A stretch of 64,000 nt of DNA from NCBI GenBank assembly GCA_023411175.1, contig JAEYPB010000004.1, positions 10,837 to 74,836 of the forward strand. Reading direction: 5' to 3'. Of this stretch, positions 10,393 to 18,188 are shown one piece after another. The first letter of the stretch is position 1; each line of letters opens with the position of its first letter. This stretch comes from Bacillota bacterium (GTDB lineage Bacteria; Bacillota; Clostridia; Christensenellales; Aristaeellaceae). Made by a program: the position numbers and the translations under genes. Under the pieces are notes generated by a model that did no database searches, had not been told where the DNA came from, and saw only the letters and a program-made list of their open reading frames with translations.

Positions 10393-11379
10393 ATGAAGAG
10401 AATACTGGCATTGTTGATGGCGCTGATGCTTGCTTCCGGCGTTATGATCGCGCCGGCGGCGTCGGCGGACACCTTCGCCTCATCGGAGACCCCGCTGGAC
10501 TACGCCTCCAGCGCCCAGCTGAACAACATCGAGCTGGCCGTCGCCGCCATTGACGGCACGTACCTGGGTTATGGCGATGTCTTTTCGTTCAACGACATCG
10601 TGGGCAACCGCACCTCCAAGCGCGGCTACAAGACGGCGGTCAACGGCCGCGGCGTCAAGGCGATGGGCGGCGGCGTCGCCCAGGTGGCGACCACGCTGTA
10701 CCTGGCGCTCAAGCAGCTGGACGGCATCGACTACATCGAAAAGCGCGTCTACGGCAGCCGGTACGCCGGAGACTACGTCTCCTCCGGCAACGACGCCATC
10801 ATGACCGATTCCGACGAGAACCTGGATTTCGTCTTTGAGAACAACTACGACGACCTCTACATCAACGTGTGGACGACCGATTCCACCGTCGAATGCACCC
10901 TTTCCTCCTACAGCGGCGGCGGCGGCTGGGGCGACAGCATCGCCTCCTCCACGATCTGGCTGTATGGCTCCGACGCAATGATACACAACATAGAACTGGC
11001 TGCGGGTTCCGTCTACGACACGATTCTGGAGAGCGGCGACACCTTCTCCTTCAACGACGTGGTCGGCCCCCGCACCAAGGACTACGGCTACAAAAGCGCC
11101 ATCAACGGCCGCGGCGCGACCGTGGTGGGCGGCGGCGTCGCTCAGGTGGCCAGCGCCCTATGGCTCGCCGTCAAGGATCTGGACAGCGTGACCATCACCG
11201 AGAAATCCACCTACGGCAGCCGGTACAACCAGTCCTACGTGGACGACCCCGACGACGCGATCCTGACCGACTACAGCAGCGGCATCGACTTCTGCTTCAC
11301 CTACGACGGGTTCGGCGAGCTGTCGATCTACACCTCCGTGTCCGGTGACACGCTTACCTGCGAAATCTACGAGAATTAG
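10393..11379 (+). CDS. Secreted protein with two VanW-like domains (paralog 2)
   Basis: A 328-residue paralog of the preceding protein. The signal peptide ends near residue 26 (APAASADTF). Two domains, about 35-165 and 190-325, carry FSFNDIVGNRTSKRGYK / FSFNDVVGPRTKDYGYK and MGGGVAQVATTLY / VGGGVAQVASALW. Neither domain has the usual cysteine after GGG. The acidic linker of paralog 1 is replaced by a short Gly/Ser-rich stretch (YSGGGGWGDS). AGGAGG lies ahead of the ATG. The 94-base gap after paralog 1 holds no obvious terminator, so the two are probably co-transcribed. A role at the cell surface is inferred from the signal peptide only. Confidence 0.85.
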   Translation: MKRILALLMALMLASGVMIAPAASADTFASSETPLDYASSAQLNNIELAVAAIDGTYLGYGDVFSFNDIVGNRTSKRGYKTAVNGRGVKAMGGGVAQVATTLYLALKQLDGIDYIEKRVYGSRYAGDYVSSGNDAIMTDSDENLDFVFENNYDDLYINVWTTDSTVECTLSSYSGGGGWGDSIASSTIWLYGSDAMIHNIELAAGSVYDTILESGDTFSFNDVVGPRTKDYGYKSAINGRGATVVGGGVAQVASALWLAVKDLDSVTITEKSTYGSRYNQSYVDDPDDAILTDYSSGIDFCFTYDGFGELSIYTSVSGDTLTCEIYEN

Positions 11380-11389
11380 GGGACGGCCG

Positions 11390-12247
11390 ATGTTCATTGC
11401 TTCCGATTGGGTCGACTACGAGGTTCTGGACGCCGGGGACGGCGAAAAACTGGAGCGGTGGCGCGATGTGACGCTCTGCCGCCCCGATCCGCAGGCGATC
11501 TGGCCGCGACAGGCGCCGGATCTGTGGTCCAAAGCAGACGCGCGCTACCAACGCTCAAGCGGCGGCGGCGGCGCGTGGGAATTCCACAAAAAACTTCCCG
11601 AGCGCTGGGTCATCGGCTACGGTGACCTGCGCTTTTACGTGCGCCCCACCGGCTTCAAGCACACCGGGCTATTCCCGGAGCAGGCGGTCAACTGGGATTG
11701 GATGGCCGGCCTCATCCGGGGTGCAAGCCACCCCGTAAAGGTTTTGAACCTGTTCGGCTATACCGGCGGCGCCACGATGGCCTGCTGCCGGGCGGGCGCC
11801 CACGTAACCCACGTGGACGCCGCCAAGGGCATGGTGCAGTGGGCGGGCGAAAACCGGAAGCTCTCCGATCTCGACGAGAGCCGCTCCCGCTGGATCGTGG
11901 ACGACGCGCTGAAGTTTGTGGAGCGCGAGGCGAGGCGCGGCAATACCTATCAGGGCATCCTGATGGACCCGCCCTCCTACGGGCGCGGCCCCGGCGGCGA
12001 GGTCTGGAAGCTGGAGGACGAATTGTACGGACTGGTCTCGGCCAGCGCGAAGCTGCTCGCCGACGACGCGGTGTTCTTTCTCATCAACAGCTACACCACC
12101 GGCCTTCAGCCCGCGGTGCTTTCAAACATGCTGCTCATGACCGTGGCGAAGGCAAAGGGCGGGCGCGTGACGGCGGACGAGGTAGGGCTGCCCATCGCTT
12201 CCGGCGGCGTGCTGCCCTGCGGCGCGTCGGGGCGCTGGCAGCCATGA
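11390..12247 (+). CDS. RlmI-type class I SAM-dependent methyltransferase
   Basis: A 285-residue SAM methyltransferase. Motif I is LNLFGYTGGATMACCRAGA, with the acidic SAM-ribose residue in HVDAAKGMVQWA and the catalytic-site segment ILMDPPSYGRGPGG. This layout is that of the RlmI-like family, which makes m5C in 23S rRNA, but the N-terminal PUA domain of true RlmI is absent, so the exact target is uncertain. ATG 11390 is chosen because it begins the conserved region; the frame stays open 45 bases further upstream into the previous gene. The stop overlaps the next start by 4 bases (ATGA). Confidence 0.85.
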   Translation: MFIASDWVDYEVLDAGDGEKLERWRDVTLCRPDPQAIWPRQAPDLWSKADARYQRSSGGGGAWEFHKKLPERWVIGYGDLRFYVRPTGFKHTGLFPEQAVNWDWMAGLIRGASHPVKVLNLFGYTGGATMACCRAGAHVTHVDAAKGMVQWAGENRKLSDLDESRSRWIVDDALKFVEREARRGNTYQGILMDPPSYGRGPGGEVWKLEDELYGLVSASAKLLADDAVFFLINSYTTGLQPAVLSNMLLMTVAKAKGGRVTADEVGLPIASGGVLPCGASGRWQP

Positions 12248-12936
12248 CGGAGTCTTTTTCGGCGGGCGGCCATGAAATCCGCGTCCTGTACCTGGACAAC
12301 CACCTGCTTGCGGTGGAGAAGCCGCCCAACATGCCCACCCAGGCGGACGATTCCCGGGATCTCGACCTTCTGACCGCCTGCAAGCGCTACATCGCGGAGG
12401 AATTCAAAAAGCCCGGCGACGCGTACCTGGGCCTCGTGCACCGGCTGGACAGGCCCGCCGGCGGCGCGATGGTTTTCGCGCGCACGTCAAAGGCCGCCGC
12501 GCGGCTGACGGCGGCGTTTCAGGGCCACGATCTGGAGAAGGTCTACCTCGCCATCGTCCGGGGCGAAATTTCGCAGCCCGGCGCGCTCAGGGATTATCTC
12601 GTAAAAGGCGCGGACGGCATGGTGCGCGTGGCTTCCCCGTGCGATACCGGCGCGAAGGAGGCGCGGCTCGCGTACAAACCCGCGGCCTGGGCGGAGGGCT
12701 TGACGCTCGTCGAGGTGTCCCTCGAAACGGGCCGCTCCCACCAGATTCGCGTGCAGTTTTCAAACGCGGGATTTCCGCTGTGGGGAGACAACCGCTACGG
12801 CGGCGGCGCGCCGGGCCAGCAACTGGCGCTCTGGTCCCACCGCCTGACCATCCCCCACCCCACCAGGCCGGAGCGGCTGACGTTTGTCTCCGATCCGCCC
12901 CGCTCGGGCGCGTGGGCGCTCTTTCAAAATGCGTAG
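12244..12936 (+). CDS. RluA-family pseudouridine synthase
   Basis: A 230-residue RNA pseudouridine synthase. The RluA motif with the catalytic aspartate is GLVHRLDRPAGGAMVFA, and other family motifs are LAVEKPPNMPTQ, EKVYLAIV and ETGRSHQIRVQFS. The S4 RNA-binding domain of RluD/RluC is missing, so it resembles the short RluA/TruC-like forms; the target uridine cannot be assigned. The gene is translationally coupled to the methyltransferase by an ATGA overlap, making an RNA-modification pair. The reading frame is open far upstream (to 11698), but that part lies within the methyltransferase and has no family match. Confidence 0.9.
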   Translation: MTESFSAGGHEIRVLYLDNHLLAVEKPPNMPTQADDSRDLDLLTACKRYIAEEFKKPGDAYLGLVHRLDRPAGGAMVFARTSKAAARLTAAFQGHDLEKVYLAIVRGEISQPGALRDYLVKGADGMVRVASPCDTGAKEARLAYKPAAWAEGLTLVEVSLETGRSHQIRVQFSNAGFPLWGDNRYGGGAPGQQLALWSHRLTIPHPTRPERLTFVSDPPRSGAWALFQNA

Positions 12937-13282
12937 GGCGCGCCTTTCGCACTGGTCGGTGACCTTTCTGTGCTGCCTTCTGGCGGTGCCGACGCTGCCG
13001 AAGCTGGTCGGCGGCATTTCCTATGACTCGCTTTACCTGGGCGTCGCCGCCGGCGCGGCGCTGGGGATTGTGTACCTCCTGGTCCGGCCGGTCCTCAGGA
13101 TTCTGACGCTGCCCATTGGTTGCCTGACGCTGGGGCTCTTCGGCTACGGGCTCGACGCGGCGATGATCTACGCGCTGGGCGAGTACCTGCCCGGCTTCCA
13201 CGTGGCCTCGCTGGAGTCCGCGCTGCTGGCGGCGGTCTTCCTCTCCGCGGTGCAGATGATCGCCTACGCTTTTAACAGGTAA
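12929..13282 (+). CDS. Holin-like four-helix membrane protein (PF04020 type)
   Basis: A 117-residue protein with four hydrophobic segments, including VTFLCCLLAVPTLPKLVGG, a VLRILTLPIGCLTLGLFGYG hairpin and a C-terminal SALLAAVFLSAVQMIAYAF. The RPVLRILTLPIGCLTLG pattern is characteristic of the 'phage holin superfamily IV' family, which is mostly chromosomal and not linked to lysis genes. No lysin or phage gene is nearby, so a holin role should not be assumed. ATG 12929 overlaps the end of the pseudouridine synthase gene by 8 bases; an earlier in-frame ATG at 12884 adds a basic extension and seems less likely. Confidence 0.8.
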   Translation: MRRARLSHWSVTFLCCLLAVPTLPKLVGGISYDSLYLGVAAGAALGIVYLLVRPVLRILTLPIGCLTLGLFGYGLDAAMIYALGEYLPGFHVASLESALLAAVFLSAVQMIAYAFNR

Positions 13283-13331
13283 CTTCCGTTCCCGGATGCG
13301 CCGGGCGCGGTCGGCGGCAAGGCTTATTGAC

Positions 13332-13366
13332 AACGTGAGGCCCCGGCAACGCCGGGGCCTCACGTT
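13332..13366. terminator. Bidirectional intrinsic terminator
   Basis: A perfect 16-bp stem with a 3-base loop (13332-13347 / 13351-13366) between the rightward holin-like gene and the leftward permease gene, directly abutting the permease stop codon. Confidence 0.75.
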
Positions 13367-14404
13367 CTATAGGTTCAGCTTCATGTCGCCTTCATGAATC
13401 CAGTTCTTTTTGCGCATGAATTCGGAGAACAGAAGGGACAGCGCCGCCGGAAGCACGATGTGCAGAAGGAGCATCTTGAAAATCACCGCGCCCGCGCCCT
13501 CCGCGCTCATCACAGCCCAGGTGCCGAACTGGCCGACGAGGCCGCTGGTGCCCATGCCCGCCGAGGCCGATGCGTTTTTCATCTGGAAGATGGTGGTGGC
13601 GAGCGGGCCCAGAATCGCGCTGGCAAGGGTCGGCGGAATCAGGATCGCCGGGTGTACCAGGATGTTGCCCACCTGCAGCATCGATGTTCCCAGGCCCTGG
13701 GCGATCAATCCCGCAACCTTGTTCTCCCGGTAGCTGGACACCGCGAAGCCCACCATCTGGCAGCAGCAGCCCACGGTGGCCGCGCCCGCCGCCAGCATGA
13801 GGCCCAGCCCCATCGTCTGCCCCTCGGGCACGGTAAAGATCATCGCCGCCAGCGCCGCGGATGAGATCGGCGCGGTCAGCGCGAGGCCGAAGATCACCGA
13901 AATGATGATGCCCATCGGCACCGGCTGGAGCGTGGTGGCCATTTCGAGAAAGCGCTGCAGCGCCTGGGTGGCGTTCACGATGCCGGGGGAGGACCACACC
14001 GCGATGAGGCCCCCGGCCACGATCGTCACAATGGGCACCGCGATGATGTCCACCTTGGTCTTTCCGGCGATCAGCGTGCCAAGCTCCGCGCCCACCACGG
14101 CCGCGAGATACGCGGCAACCGGGCCGCCCAGCTGGTAGCCCAGCGCACCCGTCGCGGCGGAGGAGAACATGGCCAGCGGCACGCTCTTGAGGCCATAGGC
14201 GATGGCGACGCCAATCGCCGCGCCCACCACCGGGCTGGAGGCGCCCAAGACAGAAGCGAACTGCGCGAGGAAGCCGAGCCCCGGGACCTTTGCAAGCTGC
14301 GCAAGAATCAGCCCGATGATCAGCGACGAGAAAAGGCCCAGCGCCATGGCGCTCATCGCGTCCAGAAGGTACCGCCTATACGCTTTCTTGATTGCCGATT
14401 TCAT
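13367..14404 (-). CDS. PTS-EIIC-like membrane permease (PF13303 family)
   Basis: A 345-residue protein with about nine or ten hydrophobic segments. Sequences such as AMALGLFSSLIIGLILAQL, AYGLKSVPLAMFSSAATGA and VPMGIIISVIFGLALTAPIS match the PTS_EIIC_2 family of putative sugar transporter IIC proteins. No EIIA, EIIB or other PTS gene is near, so phosphotransfer coupling is not shown and the substrate is unknown. Two start codons compete: ATG 14410 directly touches GGAGGA, whereas ATG 14404 has it 6 bases upstream; the latter is used here. The gene is monocistronic and ends in the hairpin at 13332-13366. Confidence 0.85.
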   Translation of the reverse strand: MKSAIKKAYRRYLLDAMSAMALGLFSSLIIGLILAQLAKVPGLGFLAQFASVLGASSPVVGAAIGVAIAYGLKSVPLAMFSSAATGALGYQLGGPVAAYLAAVVGAELGTLIAGKTKVDIIAVPIVTIVAGGLIAVWSSPGIVNATQALQRFLEMATTLQPVPMGIIISVIFGLALTAPISSAALAAMIFTVPEGQTMGLGLMLAAGAATVGCCCQMVGFAVSSYRENKVAGLIAQGLGTSMLQVGNILVHPAILIPPTLASAILGPLATTIFQMKNASASAGMGTSGLVGQFGTWAVMSAEGAGAVIFKMLLLHIVLPAALSLLFSEFMRKKNWIHEGDMKLNL

Positions 14405-14567
14405 GTGCATTCCTCCGTTTATGCCTGTTGACCGCTATTATAGTCTGTTCGGGTGCCCGAAACAAGCGCGCCTAGGGTTAATGTTGGCGGTAGACGCTGA
14501 AAAAACGGCTGAAATGCGCCCGGCGCGTGAAAAATGAGACATCGCTGTGACAGATCGCGTTTCACGG

Positions 14568-14596
14568 TTGCGCGGCGGCGGCCGATTCGATATAAT
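14568..14596 (+). promoter_or_regulatory. Promoter of the two-component operon
   Basis: TTGCGC (14568-14573), 17 bases, TATAAT (14591-14596), about 30 bases before the response regulator start. Confidence 0.65.
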
Positions 14597-14625
14597 GAAG
14601 CTGAATAAAAATGAGGTGAATGTTC

Positions 14626-15318
14626 ATGGCGCTTTGTCCGCTGATCCTGATCGCAGACGACGACCCGGTGGTGCACGAGTCGCTCTCCATATACCTGGAC
14701 GCCGAGGGTTACGCCCATCAATCGGCCTACGATGGGGACGAGGCGCTGCGCCTGGCCGAAACCGAGCAGCCGGATCTGATGATCCTGGACCTCATGATGC
14801 CGAAAGTCTCCGGCACCGACGTGTGCCGCACGGTCCGCAAGACATCCAAACTCCCCATCATCATGCTGACCGCCAAGGGCGAGGAGATCGACCGCATCCT
14901 GGGCCTCGAGCTGGGCGCGGACGACTACATCGTTAAGCCCTTCAGCCCCCGGGAGGTGCTGGCCCGCATCCGCGCGGTGCTGCGCCGCTTCTCGGAGCCC
15001 CACACCGAAGGGGATTCCATCGTCCGGTTGCCGCAGCTCGAGATCAACCTGTCCAACTACCAGGTCAAGGCCGCCGGGCAGGTCATCCCCTGCACGCCCA
15101 AGGAGGTCGAGATCCTGCACATGCTGACATCGAGCGCCGGTCAGGTGTTCTCCCGCGAGCAGATCTTAAGCCGCGTCTGGGGGTACGACTACTTCGGCGA
15201 CACCCGCACCGTGGACACCCACATCAAGCGCATCCGCCAGAAGCTGCCCCAGGAGGGCGTGCCCTGGAGCCTCAAGACCGTCTACGGCGTCGGCTACAAG
15301 TTTGAGGTGGACGCATGA
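14626..15318 (+). CDS. OmpR/PhoB-family response regulator
   Basis: A 230-residue regulator with a receiver domain (1-120) and an OmpR-type winged-helix DNA-binding domain (about 130-228). The acidic pocket is ADDDP, the phospho-acceptor is D55 in MILDLMMP, and the conserved Lys is in DDYIVKPFSPRE. The wing region contains GYDYFGDTRTVDTHIKRIRQ and VYGVGYKFE. ATG 14626 is preferred to ATG 14620 because GAGGTG is then 7 bases away. The stop overlaps the histidine kinase start by 4 bases (ATGA). It probably regulates envelope or phosphate-type genes as PhoB/WalR relatives do, but its regulon cannot be read here. Confidence 0.95.
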   Translation: MALCPLILIADDDPVVHESLSIYLDAEGYAHQSAYDGDEALRLAETEQPDLMILDLMMPKVSGTDVCRTVRKTSKLPIIMLTAKGEEIDRILGLELGADDYIVKPFSPREVLARIRAVLRRFSEPHTEGDSIVRLPQLEINLSNYQVKAAGQVIPCTPKEVEILHMLTSSAGQVFSREQILSRVWGYDYFGDTRTVDTHIKRIRQKLPQEGVPWSLKTVYGVGYKFEVDA

Positions 15319-17072
15319 GGCAAAGCGTCCTCTTCTCGAGGGTCTTCACGGTGGTGATCCTGGCGATCATGATTACGGCGCTGTTCACCACCATCTTCTA
15401 CAACTACATCTCCCGCACGGTGTTCACCACCATCAAGGAAAACGAGCTGCTGCCCAAGGCGAACGCGCTGGGCAGCATTGTTCAATCTTACCGGGAGGGG
15501 GAGATGGACGGGAGCGCGCTGAAGCAGCTGCTCGCGGTGGAGAACGTGGACTCGTCGCTGCTCGGCGCCTACGTCCTCGTGACCGACGAATTCACAAATA
15601 CGCTGCTCATCAACGAAAACCTGCCCCAGGGGTACCTTGAGGCCATGCAGGACGGCGCGCGGAGCGTGCTGGCTACCGGGCAGCTGGACGCCGACTCCAT
15701 CCCCGCGCTGAGGCGCACCGGCCTTGTGGGCGTGGGCGTACCGTTGAAGCGCGGCGAAACCACCACCGGCGCGGTGATGATGCTGGTGCCCCTCTACGAG
15801 GCGATGGTCGGCGCGAGCTCCCTAAACGGCGCGCTGATGATTTCGCTGATGCTCTCCTTCCCCGTGGTCACGGCGCTGGTCTACTACATCATCGGCCGCA
15901 TTGTAAGCCCCCTCCGGCAGATGCGCGATGTGGCCGTGGGCATGGCGGGGGGCGACTTCTCCGCCCGCGCGGACGACACCCAGCGGGGCGAGGTGGGCCA
16001 ATTGGGCCGATCGCTGAACTACCTGTCGCAGGAACTAAGCAAGTCCATCTCCCAGCTCGTGGTGGAGCGTAACCGGCTGCGGCAGACCATCGACGGTCTT
16101 TCGGAGGGCATTGCCGCGGTGGACGCGGCGGGCAACGTCACCCACCACAACCCGGCGCTGGACGCGCTTTTCCGCGCCCTGCCCCGAAACGAGGGCGGCG
16201 AACGGCTGATGATGATCCCGGCCCCCGATGTCTGGGCGGACTTCGACCGGGTTGTTGCGGAGGCTCGGACCGTCTCGCGGCGGCTTCAGCTCCCCGACCG
16301 GGTGCTCGGCATGACCATCACACCGCTGACCAACCAGGACGGTCAGGTCGCCGGCGCGGTGGGGCTTTTTCTGGACATCACCGAGAGCGAGCGCCTCGAG
16401 CGCACCCGGCGGGACTACGTGGCCAACGTCTCCCACGAGCTTCGGACGCCGCTGACCGCCATGCGGGCGCTGATCGAGCCGTTGTCCGAGGGCATGGTTC
16501 GGGACGAGGACACCAAGAAGCGCTACTACGCCATCATGCTCCGGGAGACGCTGCGCCTCTCCCGGCTCATCAACGACCTGATGGAGCTTTCGCGGCTTCA
16601 GAGCGGCCAGCTGTCGCTGGTGCCGAAGCCCATGTGCCTGCGGGACATTCTGGACGATCTGACCGAAAAGTACAACACCACCGCGCAGGAACGGGGGCTC
16701 CATTTCCAGATGCGGGCGGACGAACTGCCCCAGGTGAACGCCAACCCCGACCGGGTGGAGCAGGTGCTGGTGATCCTCCTGGACAACGCGATGAAGTACA
16801 CGCCGGAGGGCGGGCAGGTCTCCGTGGAGGCGGAGAGCGACGACGAGAAGGTCACGCTCTCCGTCCGGGACACCGGCATCGGCATCGATCCCGCCGACCA
16901 GCCTTACGTGTTCGACCGCTTCTACAAGGTGGATCGCGCCCATACGGGCCTCGGCAGCGGGCTGGGCCTGTCCATCGCCAGCGAGCTGATCAAGTCGATG
17001 GGCGAAACGATCTGGCTCAAAAGCGCGCCGGGCGAGGGCTCGACTTTCTTCTTCACGCTGAAGCGCGCCTGA
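15315..17072 (+). CDS. PhoR/WalK-type sensor histidine kinase
   Basis: A 585-residue kinase with a transmembrane helix at about 10-32, an extracytoplasmic sensor region of about 140 residues, a second helix (about 173-193), a HAMP domain (about 195-247, with MRDVAVGMAGGDFSARADD), a PAS-like region (about 255-350), HisKA with phospho-acceptor H374 in NVSHELRTPLTA, and HATPase_c with VLVILLDNAMKYTPEGG, DTGIGID and GLGSGLGLSI. All catalytic boxes are present. It is co-translated with the response regulator upstream and ends at the terminator element at 17110-17202. The stimulus is unknown. Confidence 0.95.
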   Translation: MRQSVLFSRVFTVVILAIMITALFTTIFYNYISRTVFTTIKENELLPKANALGSIVQSYREGEMDGSALKQLLAVENVDSSLLGAYVLVTDEFTNTLLINENLPQGYLEAMQDGARSVLATGQLDADSIPALRRTGLVGVGVPLKRGETTTGAVMMLVPLYEAMVGASSLNGALMISLMLSFPVVTALVYYIIGRIVSPLRQMRDVAVGMAGGDFSARADDTQRGEVGQLGRSLNYLSQELSKSISQLVVERNRLRQTIDGLSEGIAAVDAAGNVTHHNPALDALFRALPRNEGGERLMMIPAPDVWADFDRVVAEARTVSRRLQLPDRVLGMTITPLTNQDGQVAGAVGLFLDITESERLERTRRDYVANVSHELRTPLTAMRALIEPLSEGMVRDEDTKKRYYAIMLRETLRLSRLINDLMELSRLQSGQLSLVPKPMCLRDILDDLTEKYNTTAQERGLHFQMRADELPQVNANPDRVEQVLVILLDNAMKYTPEGGQVSVEAESDDEKVTLSVRDTGIGIDPADQPYVFDRFYKVDRAHTGLGSGLGLSIASELIKSMGETIWLKSAPGEGSTFFFTLKRA

Positions 17073-17109
17073 CCGGCCAGTCAATATCCGTTGTATCCCC
17101 TTTGACAAA

Positions 17110-17202
17110 GCGCACATGATCCATGCGGGCCCAGACCATGGGCAAAGTCCCGCGGGGATTTAGTTGATGCTTTAACGCCGCATTCGTTCACCGAATGCGG
17201 CG
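17110..17202. repeat. Intergenic three-part element, copy B (with terminator)
   Basis: Relative of the element at 3922-4011. It begins with GCGCACATGATCCATGCGGG, which nearly equals the reverse complement of the first palindrome of copy A. It continues with a CCCGCGGGGATTT...TTGATGCTTT core and ends in an 11-bp stem (17176-17186/17192-17202) followed by CTTTTCTC. It would terminate the two-component operon. Confidence 0.7.
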
Positions 17203-17290
17203 CTTTTCTCCCCGTTACAGAGAATCCAACCCTCTATGTTACCCATCCCGTCCAATCACCGCGTGAGATTTGCCGAGCGTTTTTCTCCTC

Positions 17291-17316
17291 CGCCGGGCTC
17301 ATGCCCCGGCGTCTTT
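17291..17316 (+). terminator. Second hairpin upstream of the 17361 gene
   Basis: A 7-bp GC stem (CGCCGGG / CCCGGCG, 17291-17297 and 17305-17311) with a 7-base loop, followed by TCTTT. It lies about 100 bases beyond the first terminator, so it could be a backup terminator or the 3' end of a small RNA. The rest of the gap from 17203 to 17360 shows nothing else I can name. Confidence 0.4.
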
Positions 17317-17360
17317 CGGCATATTAAACCGTGAACAATCGAGGGGAGGGGGTTGGCAAG

Positions 17361-18092
17361 ATGCGCCGTTTTGGGTGGACAGGCCTCGTCGCCGCGCTGA
17401 TCGTCATCATGGTCTGGATGCTGACGCCGATGGCCGCGGTGGCCTCGCCGGGCGGGGCGCAGACAAACGCGACGCTCCGGTTCGCGCTGGACCCGGGGAG
17501 CGCGATGGCGCAGCCTTTTGACCGGTGGCTTCGGGAGCTGTCCGAAATGACGGCGCTTTCCATCGAGAGCGGAGTCTGGGCGGAGGGGGCGGCGATGCGC
17601 GTCACCGCCCGCATCGCGGGCTACGAAGCGTGGCAGGTTTCGCTGATGGCGGACGGCGCGTTTGTCTCGATGGAGTCCAGCCTCATGGCCGACGGCTCGG
17701 TCAGGTTGCGGGCGGAGGACGGGATCGAGGCGCGGGCGCTGATGGAGGGGTTGCGGCTGGCCGCTTCCGGGCCGGAGGAGCAGTCGCTGACCGCGGCGCA
17801 GTTTGCCGCGCTGCTCCGGGGCGCGGCGGCGACCCTCGCGCGCTGGAGCGAGGCCGCGAAGGACACCGAAGGCGAGACATGCGCGGCCCTCGCGGACTTT
17901 CTCGGCGCGCTGGCGGACATTGCGGACGGTGCGGGGGAGGCGGTATGGCTGAAGGTATCGGTGGAAGAGGAAGCGGGTGAACCCGCCGCGCTGACGGTCA
18001 TGCCCGGAGAGAACCTCGCGCCGGAGGAGCTTCCGGCGGTTCTCGCGGTGGAGGGATTCTGGGCGGTCATGCGCGCCATCGCGGCGGGATGA
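17361..18092 (+). CDS. Hypothetical secreted/anchored protein, Ala-rich
   Basis: A 243-residue protein of no recognised family. A strong hydrophobic segment (GLVAALIVIMVWMLTPMAAV) near the N-terminus, followed by ASPGG, suggests a signal peptide. The mature part is rich in Ala, Glu and Leu and looks mainly helical, with repeated LA(A)-type heptads but no clear motif. ATG 17361 is chosen because a long G-rich site (GAGGGGAGGGGG) precedes it by about 8 bases; the frame also opens at GTG 17331. It is monocistronic and followed by an intrinsic terminator at 18140-18178. Confidence 0.65.
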   Translation: MRRFGWTGLVAALIVIMVWMLTPMAAVASPGGAQTNATLRFALDPGSAMAQPFDRWLRELSEMTALSIESGVWAEGAAMRVTARIAGYEAWQVSLMADGAFVSMESSLMADGSVRLRAEDGIEARALMEGLRLAASGPEEQSLTAAQFAALLRGAAATLARWSEAAKDTEGETCAALADFLGALADIADGAGEAVWLKVSVEEEAGEPAALTVMPGENLAPEELPAVLAVEGFWAVMRAIAAG

Positions 18093-18139
18093 CCCTGCGC
18101 CCGCCGGGATGGGCGGGGCGAACGTGGCTACAAATGGGA

Positions 18140-18178
18140 CGGGCTGCCGCGTCGGATGACGGGCAGCCCGGTGTTTTT
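18140..18178 (+). terminator. Intrinsic terminator of the 17361 gene
   Basis: A 9-bp stem (CGGGCTGCC / GGCAGCCCG, 18140-18148 and 18162-18170) followed by GTGTTTTTT. The T-run is on the plus strand only. Confidence 0.75.
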
Positions 18179-18188
18179 TGAGAAGGGA

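Noticed and set aside
9171..11379. Vancomycin-resistance cluster
   Set aside because: VanW-like domains are common in Clostridia; no vanA/H/X/Y ligase, dehydrogenase or dipeptidase is present, and the family cysteine is missing.
12929..13282. Phage holin / prophage remnant
   Set aside because: The family name is historical; there is no lysin, portal, capsid or integrase gene nearby and the gene is coupled to a housekeeping pseudouridine synthase.
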